64,000 nucleotides of DNA from Deltaproteobacteria bacterium (GCA_030595125.1 JAUVDV010000018.1:1-64000); one strand, 5' to 3'; positions 1 through 8,490 are shown, numbered from the stretch's first letter. Numbers and translations are program-made. Notes: generated from the letters alone by a model not told the origin.

Positions 1-1
1 G

Positions 2-292
2 GAGCAGGGGATCCTCATCGCCTCGGGCATGATGGCCGGCGCAGCGATCTTCGGCATCATCACGGCGGTCCTCCGATTGACCGATATCGGCGCGCCGATC
101 CAGTACATCACCGTCGGCGTGGATCTCGCAGTCAAAGAGGGGATGCTGAAAGAAGTCGCAGAGGCCGGCTACTACGAGCACTACGGCCAGATCATCTCCT
201 TCCTGGCGATAATCGCCCTCGCGTTCGGGTGCTTCCTGCTCGCCCGCTGGGGAGCCAAGGGCGCCATCCGCGAAGAAGACGAAATTTCCTAA
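2..292 (+). CDS. OPT-family oligopeptide transporter, C-terminal end (partial)
   Basis: Only the last 96 codons are in the window; the reading frame is open from base 2 and stops at TAA 290-292. The peptide begins EQGILIASGMMAG, which resembles the last conserved membrane region of OPT/YSL-type transporters (G-I-L-x-A-S-G-x-x-x-G). It then has a short periplasmic or cytoplasmic loop and one final hydrophobic helix (about residues 67-85), ending in a charged cytoplasmic tail, REEDEIS. OPT proteins import oligopeptides or metal chelates across the inner membrane. Family assignment rests on this short motif and the membrane topology, so another polytopic transporter is possible. It converges with vsr, with 64 bp between the stops. 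Confidence 0.55.
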   Translation, partial: EQGILIASGMMAGAAIFGIITAVLRLTDIGAPIQYITVGVDLAVKEGMLKEVAEAGYYEHYGQIISFLAIIALAFGCFLLARWGAKGAIREEDEIS

Positions 293-356
293 CCTGCCCG
301 ATCATAAGCCGGAAAAAGGATTTCGATCTTACGTCTTTTAGAAAGGCGGGGAAACT

Positions 357-773
357 TCAGGTGACGCGATGTCGCACAATCTCGGAGATTCTACCGACAA
401 CGATATCAACGTCTTCCTTTATCTCATGCCCCCACACACGGACGGAAAGCCAGCCGATGGCCATCAGCTCTTTGTCGATTTTCCGATCTCGTGCAATGTT
501 GGCTTTAATTTTTTTCTTCCAGAACTCAGCATTGGTCTTCGGTTGGGTATGATGTTTTGGGCAACCGTGCCAGAAACAGCCATCCACAAAAACGGCGACC
601 CTTGCACCTTTGAATACGATATCAGGTTTGCCGAGCAACCTGGACTTCAGATGATAACGTAGGCCTCTTGACCAAAGGGCTTTCCGTAGCGTTGTTTCAA
701 GCGAGGTATTTGAAGAACGTACTCTCGACATCTGTTCGGATTTCGAGAGCTTTTTTCTTTGGTATCGAGGCAT
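357..773 (-). CDS. vsr: Very-short-patch repair endonuclease Vsr
   Basis: 138 residues, the usual Vsr length. Vsr nicks 5' of the T in T:G mismatches left by deamination of 5-methylcytosine and so accompanies C5-cytosine methyltransferases; one is encoded at 1170-2360. Visible signatures are the N-terminal SKSEQMSRVRSSNTSLE segment, GKPDIVF carrying the catalytic Asp (D51), DGCFWHGCP (D64-P72) with the conserved His69 and zinc-ligand Cys, FWKKKIKANIARD, and the GW..VRVWGHE strand. The gene runs divergently from the C-protein gene, so the 150 bp between them must hold both promoters. The start at 773 has no strong ribosome-binding site; Met15 is a less likely alternative because the N-terminal arm belongs to the family pattern. 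Confidence 0.93.
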   Translation of the reverse strand: MPRYQRKKLSKSEQMSRVRSSNTSLETTLRKALWSRGLRYHLKSRLLGKPDIVFKGARVAVFVDGCFWHGCPKHHTQPKTNAEFWKKKIKANIARDRKIDKELMAIGWLSVRVWGHEIKEDVDIVVGRISEIVRHRVT

Positions 774-889
774 CTGTTGTGAAGGTACAGCAGAGACCCA
801 CGGGTATCAACGCGGCAACCGGAACCGAACTATCAAGCAAAAAACGAAAGGCTTGCATCGCAGAAAATACTTGAACATTAACACAGTAG

Positions 890-919
890 TTGCTACTTAT
901 AGTCTGTCGACTTATAGTG
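890..919 (+). promoter_or_regulatory. Controller-protein operator (C-box pair) in front of the C-protein gene
   Basis: Two direct copies of ACTTATAGT (895-903 and 910-918), spaced 15 bp centre to centre, lie just before the start codon of the small HTH gene. The ACTTATAGTC half-site and this spacing match the C-boxes used by restriction-modification controller proteins such as C.PvuII. A near-identical 18-bp block is present upstream of the restriction gene (3280-3297). A possible -35 (TTGAAC, 871-876) precedes the boxes, placing them where a bound C protein could activate or repress. Confidence 0.7.
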
Positions 920-922
920 TTC

Positions 923-1168
923 ATGGGTGCTACTTGGTTTCCCATGGAACCGAGGGCCATTTCTCGAAGTTTGGGTATTGTTGTAAGGCAATTACGTTTA
1001 GAAAAAGGACTGTCTCAGGAGGAATTGGCCTTTTCATGTGGCCTTCACCGGACGTACATCGGATCGGTGGAAAGGGGTGAACGGAACTTGTCTCTCGAAA
1101 ACATCGTCAGGATTGCGGAAGCTCTTGACGCTACCGCTGCTGAACTACTGAAAAGCGCGGAGCTATAG
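923..1168 (+). CDS. Restriction-modification controller (C) protein, XRE-type HTH
   Basis: 81 residues from ATG 923; an alternative start is ATG 944 (74 residues), closer to typical C proteins. The protein is essentially one XRE helix-turn-helix: LGIVVRQLRLEKGLSQEELA, then a recognition helix around HRTYIGSVERGERNLSLENI, then ALDATAAELL. This R-x-x-x-G-x-S-Q-E-x-L-A ... Y-I-x-x-x-E-R-G-x-R-N-x-S pattern is typical of C proteins of type II systems, which bind their own promoter and delay expression of the endonuclease until DNA is methylated. The methyltransferase starts one base after this stop codon, so the two are co-transcribed. Tandem C-boxes directly upstream support autoregulation. Confidence 0.85.
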   Translation: MGATWFPMEPRAISRSLGIVVRQLRLEKGLSQEELAFSCGLHRTYIGSVERGERNLSLENIVRIAEALDATAAELLKSAEL

Positions 1169-1169
1169 T

Positions 1170-2360
1170 ATGCCTTCATCTAATGAGATCCTAAACAACT
1201 TGGGCTTGGGCGAATCAGAGACGCACAAGTATAGCAAGGCTGCATCGGAGAGTCGTTACAAGGTGATAGAGTCATTTTCCGGGCCGGGTGGAATGTCACT
1301 GGGCCTGGAGATGGCGGGTTTCGACGTTGTGCTTGCTTTTGACAACGCTCCCAAGGCTGTCGAAACGCACTGTAGTAATCTGGGGAATCGGTGCTTTGAA
1401 GCTGACGCGGTGGCTTTGTCCGGCACCGATCTTCGGAAACGCGCCGGTCTGACGGATTCCGAACTCGATTTGTTCACCGGCGGTCCGCCTTGCCAAGGGT
1501 TTTCAAAACAGAAAAGGGGCGCACATCTTGGCGATGCTAGAAATGATTTGATTCTGGAATACGTTAGGCTTGTTAGTGAGCTTTCCCCGAGGTTCTTTTT
1601 ATTCGAAAACGTAGCTATATTCGGACAAAAGCGGGGGAGAAATTATCTTCGTGAAATGGAAAAGCGTCTCGATAACTACGTGCTGACGTCACACTTCTAC
1701 AACAGCGCCGACTACGGTCTTGCTCAGACACGAAAGAGGTTTATCCTCGTTGGCCGGAGAGAGGATCTTCGATGTGGATTCCGCATCCCGGCGCCGACTA
1801 GTACGCAATGGCTCACGGTGGGTGAATCTCTTGCAGGATTGCCTGAACCACCTGATGACTACTCGGTTCACCCTGACTACCCTAATCACCAGAGGACGAA
1901 AGTTACACCAATCAATATCGAGCGGTTTTCCCACGTACCCGAAGGTGGTGGCTGGCAAGATATTCCGTACCATCTGAGACTCAAGTGTCACCAGAATGTA
2001 GATAAATCTTCCGGCGGTTGGCCTGATGTCTACGGACGCCTCGAATGGAATGGCCAGTGCCCCACGATCACGGGAGGATTCGACAGTTTCACTCGCGGCA
2101 GGTATGGACATCCGCAATCCGACCGGCCGCTAACGCCAAGAGAAGCAGCAAGATTACAGGGCTTTCCCGACGATTTTGGTTTCAAGGGAAACCGCGGGGA
2201 TGTGAGATCACAGATTGGTAATGTCGTTCCACCACCTCTGGCAAAAGCTGTAGGAATGGAGATCCTTCGAAGCTTGCTGGTCGCTGACGCAACCATTGAG
2301 CCGGGGAATTGGGACATTCAAAGCAAACTGAGTTCGCAACGACAACTTGCGCTTCTCTAG
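1170..2360 (+). CDS. C5-cytosine DNA methyltransferase (type II modification enzyme)
   Basis: 396 residues. It transfers a methyl group from S-adenosylmethionine to C5 of cytosine in a specific site. Motif I is FSGPGGMSLGLEMAGF (36-51), motif IV GGPPCQGFSKQ (104-114) with catalytic Cys108, motif VI ENV (146-148), motif VIII QTRKRFILVG (near 187), and motifs IX-X RLQGFPDDF ... QIGNVVPP. The region around residues 200-310 is the target-recognition domain; its target cannot be read from sequence. Start ATG 1170 has GGAG eight bases upstream inside the C gene. The gene converges on the restriction gene with a 4-bp CTAG overlap of stop codons. Orientation with C, R and Vsr marks a complete type II restriction-modification locus. 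Confidence 0.93.
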   Translation: MPSSNEILNNLGLGESETHKYSKAASESRYKVIESFSGPGGMSLGLEMAGFDVVLAFDNAPKAVETHCSNLGNRCFEADAVALSGTDLRKRAGLTDSELDLFTGGPPCQGFSKQKRGAHLGDARNDLILEYVRLVSELSPRFFLFENVAIFGQKRGRNYLREMEKRLDNYVLTSHFYNSADYGLAQTRKRFILVGRREDLRCGFRIPAPTSTQWLTVGESLAGLPEPPDDYSVHPDYPNHQRTKVTPINIERFSHVPEGGGWQDIPYHLRLKCHQNVDKSSGGWPDVYGRLEWNGQCPTITGGFDSFTRGRYGHPQSDRPLTPREAARLQGFPDDFGFKGNRGDVRSQIGNVVPPPLAKAVGMEILRSLLVADATIEPGNWDIQSKLSSQRQLALL

Positions 2361-3223
2361 TCCTCGAAGTTCACCAAACCCGGAAGATCCTCGGAGAGCA
2401 GTGTCCCCACTGTGTCAACCGGAACAAGAGATGAAACGTCATTATCCAAATACCGTTGTGGTGGATCGAGGTAGTAAATACCGGTCAATTTCGCCAGGTG
2501 CGATTGAAACAGCCTTATCGTCCCAGGAACACAGATGGCATTCGCAGCTTCTTCACCAGCCCTTTGCATTTCACTAACGCAAACCAAAACGGATCTGAAC
2601 GAACCTTCTCCAAATACCGAATCCAATATCCTCTGGTGCGCGTAGGGTTGAACGATGCGTTCCCTAGTAGTGATTTTTACAGGGACAACAAGACCCGTCT
2701 TCTGCTCTCCACGAAAGAAAACGATGTCAGTCGAAACGTTCTCGGTTTGACCGGGTATGATGACGTGTCCCCTTCGGGTGAAACGCTTCAAGACAGGTTG
2801 CATAAGCGTGCCGAGTAGGACCTCAAAAAACGTACCGGGGGTCTTGCGGCTCTTGGGTTTCCATAGATCGTAACAAACGCAAAACGATGTCATCGCCGTG
2901 TATAGAACTCTGTCGATTGCTTCTTTCTCCAAGTCGTATCGTTCTTCGGCGGGAAGTGCGGCATCAACCAACGTCTTCCATTCCCGGGAAAACTCGTCAG
3001 AGGAATGTATGTATAAATCTGGAAGAAAAGGCCTGGACAACTCTTCATCAGCGGCCCAAACGTGGTAGCTCTTGTCGTCACAATCGCCCTGTTCATGGTA
3101 ATCAGCGCCCTCGGAGAGCAGATCCATGGCCCTTACTATGACTTCTTCCGCACCATCAAGATCAACTCCTCCCTTGGAGTACCTTTTCTTCAGGCGATCC
3201 AGTAGCTTGGCCAGTTCTTTCAT
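2357..3223 (-). CDS. Putative type II restriction endonuclease (PD-(D/E)XK-like)
   Basis: 288 residues from ATG 3223, which has GGGAG seven bases upstream; the frame stays open to a GTG at 3274 that overlaps the C-box-like site, so that longer start is less likely. Function is inferred mainly from position: the gene is convergent with a C5 methyltransferase, and its upstream region repeats the C-protein operator. The only enzyme-like motif is STDIVFF followed by GLVVPVKITTRERIVQPYAHQR. This fits the D-(x)n-(E/x)-x-K core of PD-(D/E)XK nucleases, with TRER-x-x-Q after the Lys as in several type II enzymes (NgoMIV/Cfr10I-like and BsaWI-like groups). Cleavage site unknown. Confidence 0.7.
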   Translation of the reverse strand: MKELAKLLDRLKKRYSKGGVDLDGAEEVIVRAMDLLSEGADYHEQGDCDDKSYHVWAADEELSRPFLPDLYIHSSDEFSREWKTLVDAALPAEERYDLEKEAIDRVLYTAMTSFCVCYDLWKPKSRKTPGTFFEVLLGTLMQPVLKRFTRRGHVIIPGQTENVSTDIVFFRGEQKTGLVVPVKITTRERIVQPYAHQRILDSVFGEGSFRSVLVCVSEMQRAGEEAANAICVPGTIRLFQSHLAKLTGIYYLDPPQRYLDNDVSSLVPVDTVGTLLSEDLPGLVNFED

Positions 3224-3279
3224 CAAACGCTCCCGGTTGCGGTAAACCAAGATCGTTCCGTTAAAATGAACCACAAGCT

Positions 3280-3297
3280 ACAGACTATAGGTAGCAA
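3280..3297 (-). promoter_or_regulatory. Second C-box-like operator upstream of the restriction gene
   Basis: Read on the minus strand, these bases are TTGCTACCTATAGTCTGT, identical at 17 of 18 positions to 890-907 in front of the C gene. The downstream half-site is degenerate here. Such asymmetry is expected if the controller protein binds the restriction promoter more weakly or differently than its own. Confidence 0.6.
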
Positions 3298-3930
3298 CGA
3301 AACAAACGGCCGGTTAAGACTGACTCATCTTAAGGGAATGAGACCGGGACCTTGGAGGCAGGGAAGTGAGAAGGCCGCCCACCGACTCCCCAAACGCTCA
3401 CGACGGCCATATTTTCGCTTTTTGCGATCCCCCGGATCCTCGGAACAGGCGAATTAATGCGTTTCAGCCTTCCGGGAAGGGGGTCGGAGGATCCCGCAAT
3501 GCTTCTCACCGACTACACTTACGGGGGTCGATCACTCCACAAAGGGGGTCAAATAACGAAGTAAACCCCGGAACGGGCGAAGTAATGCGTTTTCGATCCG
3601 TTCCGTGCCCACCCGGGCGTGTCAGCGGCGTCAATCGGCCCTTTCCGTCGCTCAGGAACCCTTGCCGAGGGTCCAGGGGTCAGATTTTGACCTCTCTGCT
3701 TCGGTGCCGTGGGTTCAGGGGTCGGCTAGAGGGTTGGATATGTGATCCAGACCCACATGGGGAGCGGTGCCATCATATTTGGCACGGGTTTGCGGGCTTT
3801 TGGGGTTTGCTGGTTCTTTGCCCCCGTCGAATGTCCCTTAGACCCAATATGAAAGGATCATCGCCTGTTGATTACAGTTTCATCGCGGTCTATCATTTCG
3901 TAGTCCACTTCATATCAAACGGGGGGCCTC
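3298..3930. other. Gene-poor scar region, about 630 bp
   Basis: No convincing gene on either strand. Translations of the open frames here are low-complexity and Pro/Arg-rich and have no ribosome-binding site. The stretch contains the 24-bp direct repeat pair described separately and a small palindrome GGTCAgattttTGACC near 3677-3692. Composition is closer to the surrounding genome than to the AT-rich KAP gene that follows. It probably represents remnants at the junction of transferred segments. Confidence 0.5.
3441..3592. repeat. Pair of 24-bp direct repeats
   Basis: Copies at 3441-3464 and 3569-3592 begin CGGAAC and end TAATGCGTTT, with two mismatches, 128 bp apart. They lie in the non-coding region between the restriction gene and the truncated nuclease gene and may be traces of insertion or recombination. 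Confidence 0.6.
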
Positions 3931-4287
3931 TTGCCTGCAAACGAATTCAACGCGTTGTCGGAAAAATACAGCGAGCTGTATTTTTCAGGCCGCGTCGACG
4001 AGCATCGCAAAGCGAGCGCAGTCAACCTCATGTGGCCTCTGTGTTCTGCGGACGATGGAAATGACGGCTCCTACCACCACGACGGCAAGTACCTCATCCT
4101 CGACCAGATCCTCGTCTCCAGAGGCCTCATCGGCAGCGGCCCCCTGAAAATCGACAGAGACTCGGTAGCCGTCGTCCGGCTCCCCGCAATGGAACAAGGC
4201 AAAAAGAAGAAACCCCACCGCTTCGGAAGGCCCTCCAGAGGGAATCTGGATCTGGATGGGTATAGTGACCACTTTCCGTTGGTGTGA
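3931..4287 (+). pseudogene. C-terminal remnant of an endonuclease/exonuclease/phosphatase-family gene
   Basis: The last 118 codons of a reading frame ending at TGA 4285-4287. The peptide contains GKYLILDQILVSRGLI, then a basic linker, and ends GNLDLDGYSDHFPLV. The L-D-x-(I/V)-L-(V/x)-S ... G-x-S-D-H-x-P-(V/L) pattern is the C-terminal signature of the EEP (DNase I/exonuclease III-like) fold, including the catalytic Asp-His pair near the end. The N-terminal half with the metal-binding Asn and Glu is missing; upstream sequence shows no matching frame. The fragment ends 33 bp before the KAP gene. I read it as a broken host gene at the island edge. Confidence 0.6.
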
Positions 4288-4320
4288 GGGTGGGGGAGTG
4301 ATGAGCAGAAAGGCAATGCC

Positions 4321-6606
4321 ATGAGTATGAAGCTCTTCAGCCACGAGCCAATCAAGACATCTGATCAAGATCTTCTAGGCCACAGGGACGTTGCTGAACT
4401 ACTAGATGTGGCGCTCTCAAAATGTGATGGCGGTTCAGTAATCGGTCTAGTAGGTGATTGGGGTTCTGGAAAGTCAGGCATTTCCTATCTCCTCCAAGAG
4501 AGGAATGAAGATTTGGAGGTGGAAGTAATTGAGTTATGGCCAGCTGCTGGAGAGAACTTCCAATATTTACTCTATGAAAAGACAGCTTATGCTCTTTTGG
4601 ACAAAGAATCCGCGGAGAAGAAGATTGGGCTTCTCTATGATAGTCATAGCATTAGCGTTTCTTACAATTTATTCAGTGTCTGGCTGTGCATCGGCTTTGC
4701 CCTACTTGCTGCGATATTCCTAGCCTTTCTGTTTGTGCTGAATGAAAATATTGAGCTAATCGGGTTATTCTCAGGGTTAATAAGCCTGGCAGCTTTTCTT
4801 GTAATTACATACGCAATAATGAAGACAAAGACTGTTATTTATCCTGGTTTGAAAAACCGGGGTTTGCAAATCCAAGATGGACTTAATGATATAATATCAA
4901 TGGCAAAAGAAAAGGGGAAAGACAAGACAGAGAAGCAACTTATCCTCTGGTTTGACAACATTGACAGATGCACCCCCGACATCCTCGCATCAACAATCTC
5001 TCAGTTCAGAATGTCATTGAGCAAAAAAGCTAAATACGTAATCGCCGCAGATGAATCCGTGATCAGGCATGCCTTCTCAAGTGTTGTTGCACCGGGCTAT
5101 CCTGTTGATGACATCCCAAGAAAGTTGTTTGATCATACCATAGTTGTTCCTACGCTAAGAAGAGTGCAAATAACTAAGTTTATTAGTGACATCCTATCCA
5201 AGAACGATCTTGAATATCCAATGGAAGCCAAGTCAGCTATATGGCAAGCAAAAATTCGCAATCCACGATTGATAAAGAAAATCATTGAGAGGATTGAGAT
5301 TAATCGAACTCTTGTAAAACAACGAACTTCGGTCGGAATAGACACTATTTCTGCCTTGTACAACAATGATGATTACCTGCCTGTCCATGCGCGCCTTGCA
5401 GTTATTTCAGAGAAATGGCCGAGTTTCTTCTCCGCATGTCAGGCCAATATTGGTCTTCTCGATGAATTGGATGATGAGGTAAGAAGGGGGGATGGAGATC
5501 AGGCGGAGAGCACTTTGGCACAGACCTGCAATGACAATAACATAATTGGCCAAATGGAGGAAATCAAGCAGTATCTATTTAGCACCACCCCGGCATATGT
5601 AGGAATATGCGAGAAGTTAATTTCATGTTGCGGTACTGTTCCAGAAAGGAGTGCTGTCAACGAAGACATTCTTTATTCATTTCTGGTCAACGGGGAAGTG
5701 AAGGAATCAACCGACTATTTAGAAAGAATTTCAGATGGTGACTCGGCGGAACTTCTCCGTTGGATTGAGCAACTGGTTGGTGATTGCAGGGAAATGCGTG
5801 TCGGACAGAATGATAGCAAGAAATCAACATTTATAACTGTTCTTATGAACTTGTGGGGGTATCTCAGAACTTGGGATGACAGAAGGAACGAGGAACTCTT
5901 TGGGAAAGTCACATCTGAGATAAGGTTTGCTGCTGGAAGGAACTATAAACTTCTAACGGGTATTGATCTGGTTTTGCTAGCTGAAGTAATTGGTGAAACG
6001 TCATTGGCAGAATGGCAATCCGATCAGCGGAACGGAATACGGAGTCTTTTTATTGAAAGACTTATAGAGAATGAACAAAGAGTAATAGTTCTGGAAATTC
6101 TTTCAAATAGTATCGAATTTAGAAAAATCATTGGGTCGGATGTACTCTCGAAAGTATCGATAGTTCTTGGGAATGAATACTTGGCAAAGACTAGGGGGGG
6201 GGGCGTATTGATATGGTTTGATAAACTATGCAATAGCGAATTGATATTTGATATAACGGAAGTTACTGGCAACTGTGCTAAGTCAATCAATAGTTTTACA
6301 GATAATGGACGTGAACTCGAACTATGGGAAACAATAGCTCCTTTTGCCACAGATGATCAGCGAAGAAAGATTGCAGAGAGGTTCTCGGAATGGCTAGATA
6401 GGTTAATAAGGAGTGGGGATACATTAGCCCGTGCAGAAAAAGAGTTCTACAAAATAGGGGAATTCTGGAAAGAGAAAGACCTTAAATTTATTGAAAGAAA
6501 AACAGACCAATTGAAAATGGCGGCAAAAAACGAACGGCAACGGCAAATGCTGGATGGATTTAAGGAGAAAATACGAACTTGCAAAGAAAAAAAGGTGGTC
6601 AGGTGA
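4321..6606 (+). CDS. KAP-family P-loop NTPase with membrane segments
   Basis: 761 residues. Walker A is GDWGSGKS (45-52). Two hydrophobic helices (about 118-140 and 146-167) sit between it and Walker B, LILWFDNID (207-215), the arrangement that defines KAP NTPases. A conserved RNPR..KK segment follows (about residues 314-320). The C-terminal 400 residues are helical with no motif I recognise. KAP proteins are membrane-associated NTPases that occur sporadically in bacteria; some function in phage exclusion (PifA of plasmid F). The gene is much more AT-rich than its neighbours and lies beside a restriction-modification locus, suggesting horizontal transfer and a defence role, which is inference. 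ATG 4321 and ATG 4327 are both possible starts. Confidence 0.82.
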   Translation: MSMKLFSHEPIKTSDQDLLGHRDVAELLDVALSKCDGGSVIGLVGDWGSGKSGISYLLQERNEDLEVEVIELWPAAGENFQYLLYEKTAYALLDKESAEKKIGLLYDSHSISVSYNLFSVWLCIGFALLAAIFLAFLFVLNENIELIGLFSGLISLAAFLVITYAIMKTKTVIYPGLKNRGLQIQDGLNDIISMAKEKGKDKTEKQLILWFDNIDRCTPDILASTISQFRMSLSKKAKYVIAADESVIRHAFSSVVAPGYPVDDIPRKLFDHTIVVPTLRRVQITKFISDILSKNDLEYPMEAKSAIWQAKIRNPRLIKKIIERIEINRTLVKQRTSVGIDTISALYNNDDYLPVHARLAVISEKWPSFFSACQANIGLLDELDDEVRRGDGDQAESTLAQTCNDNNIIGQMEEIKQYLFSTTPAYVGICEKLISCCGTVPERSAVNEDILYSFLVNGEVKESTDYLERISDGDSAELLRWIEQLVGDCREMRVGQNDSKKSTFITVLMNLWGYLRTWDDRRNEELFGKVTSEIRFAAGRNYKLLTGIDLVLLAEVIGETSLAEWQSDQRNGIRSLFIERLIENEQRVIVLEILSNSIEFRKIIGSDVLSKVSIVLGNEYLAKTRGGGVLIWFDKLCNSELIFDITEVTGNCAKSINSFTDNGRELELWETIAPFATDDQRRKIAERFSEWLDRLIRSGDTLARAEKEFYKIGEFWKEKDLKFIERKTDQLKMAAKNERQRQMLDGFKEKIRTCKEKKVVR

Positions 6607-6610
6607 AGAC

Positions 6611-6641
6611 AAGGGGTCTGGCCCTGACAGTTGACAGATAG
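6611..6641. repeat. Solo REP-like repeat related to the 16716-16825 element
   Basis: These 31 bases start AAGGGGTCTGGCC and end TTGACAGATAG. They have the same length and layout (GGGGTC ... CCCT ... TTGACA ... ATAG) as each arm of the inverted-repeat element at 16716-16825. The copy begins five bases after the KAP stop codon. No inverted partner is adjacent. Confidence 0.45.
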
Positions 6642-6664
6642 CTCTTTCCGGCCGGGGGTGTAAC

Positions 6665-6689
6665 GCCCTTCCAGGGCTTTCCTTTTTTT
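6665..6689 (+). terminator. Rho-independent terminator after the KAP gene
   Basis: GCCCT-TCC-AGGGC (6665-6677) is a perfect 5-bp stem with a 3-base loop, immediately followed by a T-rich tract (6678-6689). It lies 58 bp after the KAP stop codon. The same stem read from the other strand lacks a T tract, so it serves the plus-strand gene. Confidence 0.6.
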
Positions 6690-6792
6690 GTATCCACGAT
6701 CCCCGGGGCGGTGCCCTTTGGTTTGTCCGCCTCCGCAGACTACGGCGGGATCTTGGACCTTGGATGACGATCAAAACGACTACCTTTTTTGT

Positions 6793-8490
6793 CTACTGAC
6801 GTGACCAGATCATGTCCCTCAGGCCGGAGAACCTGGCGACGGTGGTGAGAATCGCCTCGCGTACAACCTCCCTCGCAGCGTAGACGGTCAGGCTCCTTTT
6901 TGCCCTTGTCACCGCTGTGTACAGTAGCTCTGCGGTCAATACTGGAGATAACTTTTGGGGCAACACCAGCGCCACATGGTCGAACTCGGATCCCTGGGAT
7001 TTGTGCACCGTGAGAGCAAAAGCCGTCTTCAACTCCCCCAGGCGAGCTGGTGAGATGAGCCTCACGCCGCCCTGTGATTCGAATGCCACCCCCATGTCGT
7101 CGCCACCGCCTTTTGCGCACAGAACACCCATGTCACCGTTGAACAACCTCAGCTTGTAGTCATTACTGGTGATCATCACCGGCCTTCCGTCGTACCATCC
7201 ATCCCGGGCTCTCACCCTGTCGCGCCACAACACCTCATGCTCAATCAATCTATTGATCTCATCCGCGCCCATGGGCCCATTCCTCAGGCCGCACAGAACG
7301 CCGTAATCCTTCAGCATCGCCAGTCGTCTCGCCGGATCGCCTTCATCCAACAGCGCCCTTCGTCTGCCGATAACCTCGTTGGCTATGGAGCGCACCAGGC
7401 TCGCCGGGTTCGGCGTGTTGATCAATTCGACGTCGTCGAACCGATCGCTCTGAAGGATGTCCAGAGCCTCGTCCGGATTCCGGGAATTGATCGCCCTCGC
7501 CAGGTTCCCTATCCCGCTGTTTTCGTCAAATCTGTAGTTGTGAACCAGATGGACGATGGACTTCGATAACTCGGTATTCACACGGTCTCCATCGCCCTCA
7601 CGACCACCCGCATTGCAGATGTCCCCGAGCACAGAGCCGGCCTCCACGGACGCGAGCTGATCCTTGTCTCCGATCAGGATCAACCTGGCTTCCTTCGGCA
7701 CAGCCTCGACGAGCTTGGTCATCAGGGCCAGATCGATCATCGACGCCTCATCCGCCACCACCACGTCGGCGCCAAGCGGGTTGTCCGCGTGGTGGAAAAA
7801 CCGGGTAGGGTCGACGGAGGACCACCCGAGCGCCCGGTGAACGGTGAACGCCTCCTCGGGTATGCGTTCGATCACACTCTCTTCGCACTCGATCGCCGCG
7901 TCCCCTGTCGCTCGCTTTGCCTCGACGATGGAGTCCCTCAGTCGGGCGGCGGCCTTTCCGGTGGGCGCGACGAGCAGAACCCGTGGAGGATCTTCACGGC
8001 GTTCGTCGGCTGTCTGTATCAACCGGGCGAGTATTCCCGCCACCATGTAGGTCTTGCCTGTTCCAGGCCCGCCGGAGATAACCATGAATCGAGATCCGTG
8101 CGCCATCTCCATGATTCTCTGCGCCAGACGTCGCTGGTATTCCCAGTACCGAAACAGGTAGAGCCTTCCATGGTCATCCAGTATCAGCGGCTTGTAGTCT
8201 TCGCGGCTCCCCACAATGGGGCTGCTCGCCAGCGTCTCCAGCCATGCCCCGGGCTCGGGCAATACGAGCCCCTCGAGAGATCCCGCCCCGAACCAGCGAG
8301 CGCCGTCTTTCGCGACGGCGTTCAGATCCGCGCAGGTGTGTCCCTGACCAGCGAGGTTGCTGACAATTGCCGCCGCGAGAACGACCTCGTCGCGATCCTC
8401 CCCCGACAGCCGACAGACGGACCGGGCAAAGCCTTCATCGATGGGGCGAAACACACCGGCATCCATGAACTGGTCCATGACAGATTTCAT
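6793..8490 (-). CDS. recD: RecBCD exonuclease V, alpha subunit RecD
   Basis: 565 residues, normal for RecD1. RecD is the 5'-3' helicase of the RecBCD complex, which resects double-strand ends and degrades linear foreign DNA. The N-terminal region (1-100) is the RecC-binding part. Walker A is GGPGTGKT (140-147), motif II is VVADEASMIDL, a GDKDQLASVEAGSVLGD motif III follows, and the C-terminus has the LTVHKSQGSEFDHV motif V and YTAVTRAK motif VI. The start ATG overlaps the recB stop (ATGA), showing translational coupling. The gene is last in the recC-recB-recD order. Confidence 0.96.
   Translation of the reverse strand: MKSVMDQFMDAGVFRPIDEGFARSVCRLSGEDRDEVVLAAAIVSNLAGQGHTCADLNAVAKDGARWFGAGSLEGLVLPEPGAWLETLASSPIVGSREDYKPLILDDHGRLYLFRYWEYQRRLAQRIMEMAHGSRFMVISGGPGTGKTYMVAGILARLIQTADERREDPPRVLLVAPTGKAAARLRDSIVEAKRATGDAAIECEESVIERIPEEAFTVHRALGWSSVDPTRFFHHADNPLGADVVVADEASMIDLALMTKLVEAVPKEARLILIGDKDQLASVEAGSVLGDICNAGGREGDGDRVNTELSKSIVHLVHNYRFDENSGIGNLARAINSRNPDEALDILQSDRFDDVELINTPNPASLVRSIANEVIGRRRALLDEGDPARRLAMLKDYGVLCGLRNGPMGADEINRLIEHEVLWRDRVRARDGWYDGRPVMITSNDYKLRLFNGDMGVLCAKGGGDDMGVAFESQGGVRLISPARLGELKTAFALTVHKSQGSEFDHVALVLPQKLSPVLTAELLYTAVTRAKRSLTVYAAREVVREAILTTVARFSGLRDMIWSRQ

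Noticed and set aside
3366-4064. A 232-codon open frame in the scar region
   Set aside because: Arg/Pro/Gly-rich with no domain and no ribosome-binding site; it overlaps the EEP remnant in another frame.
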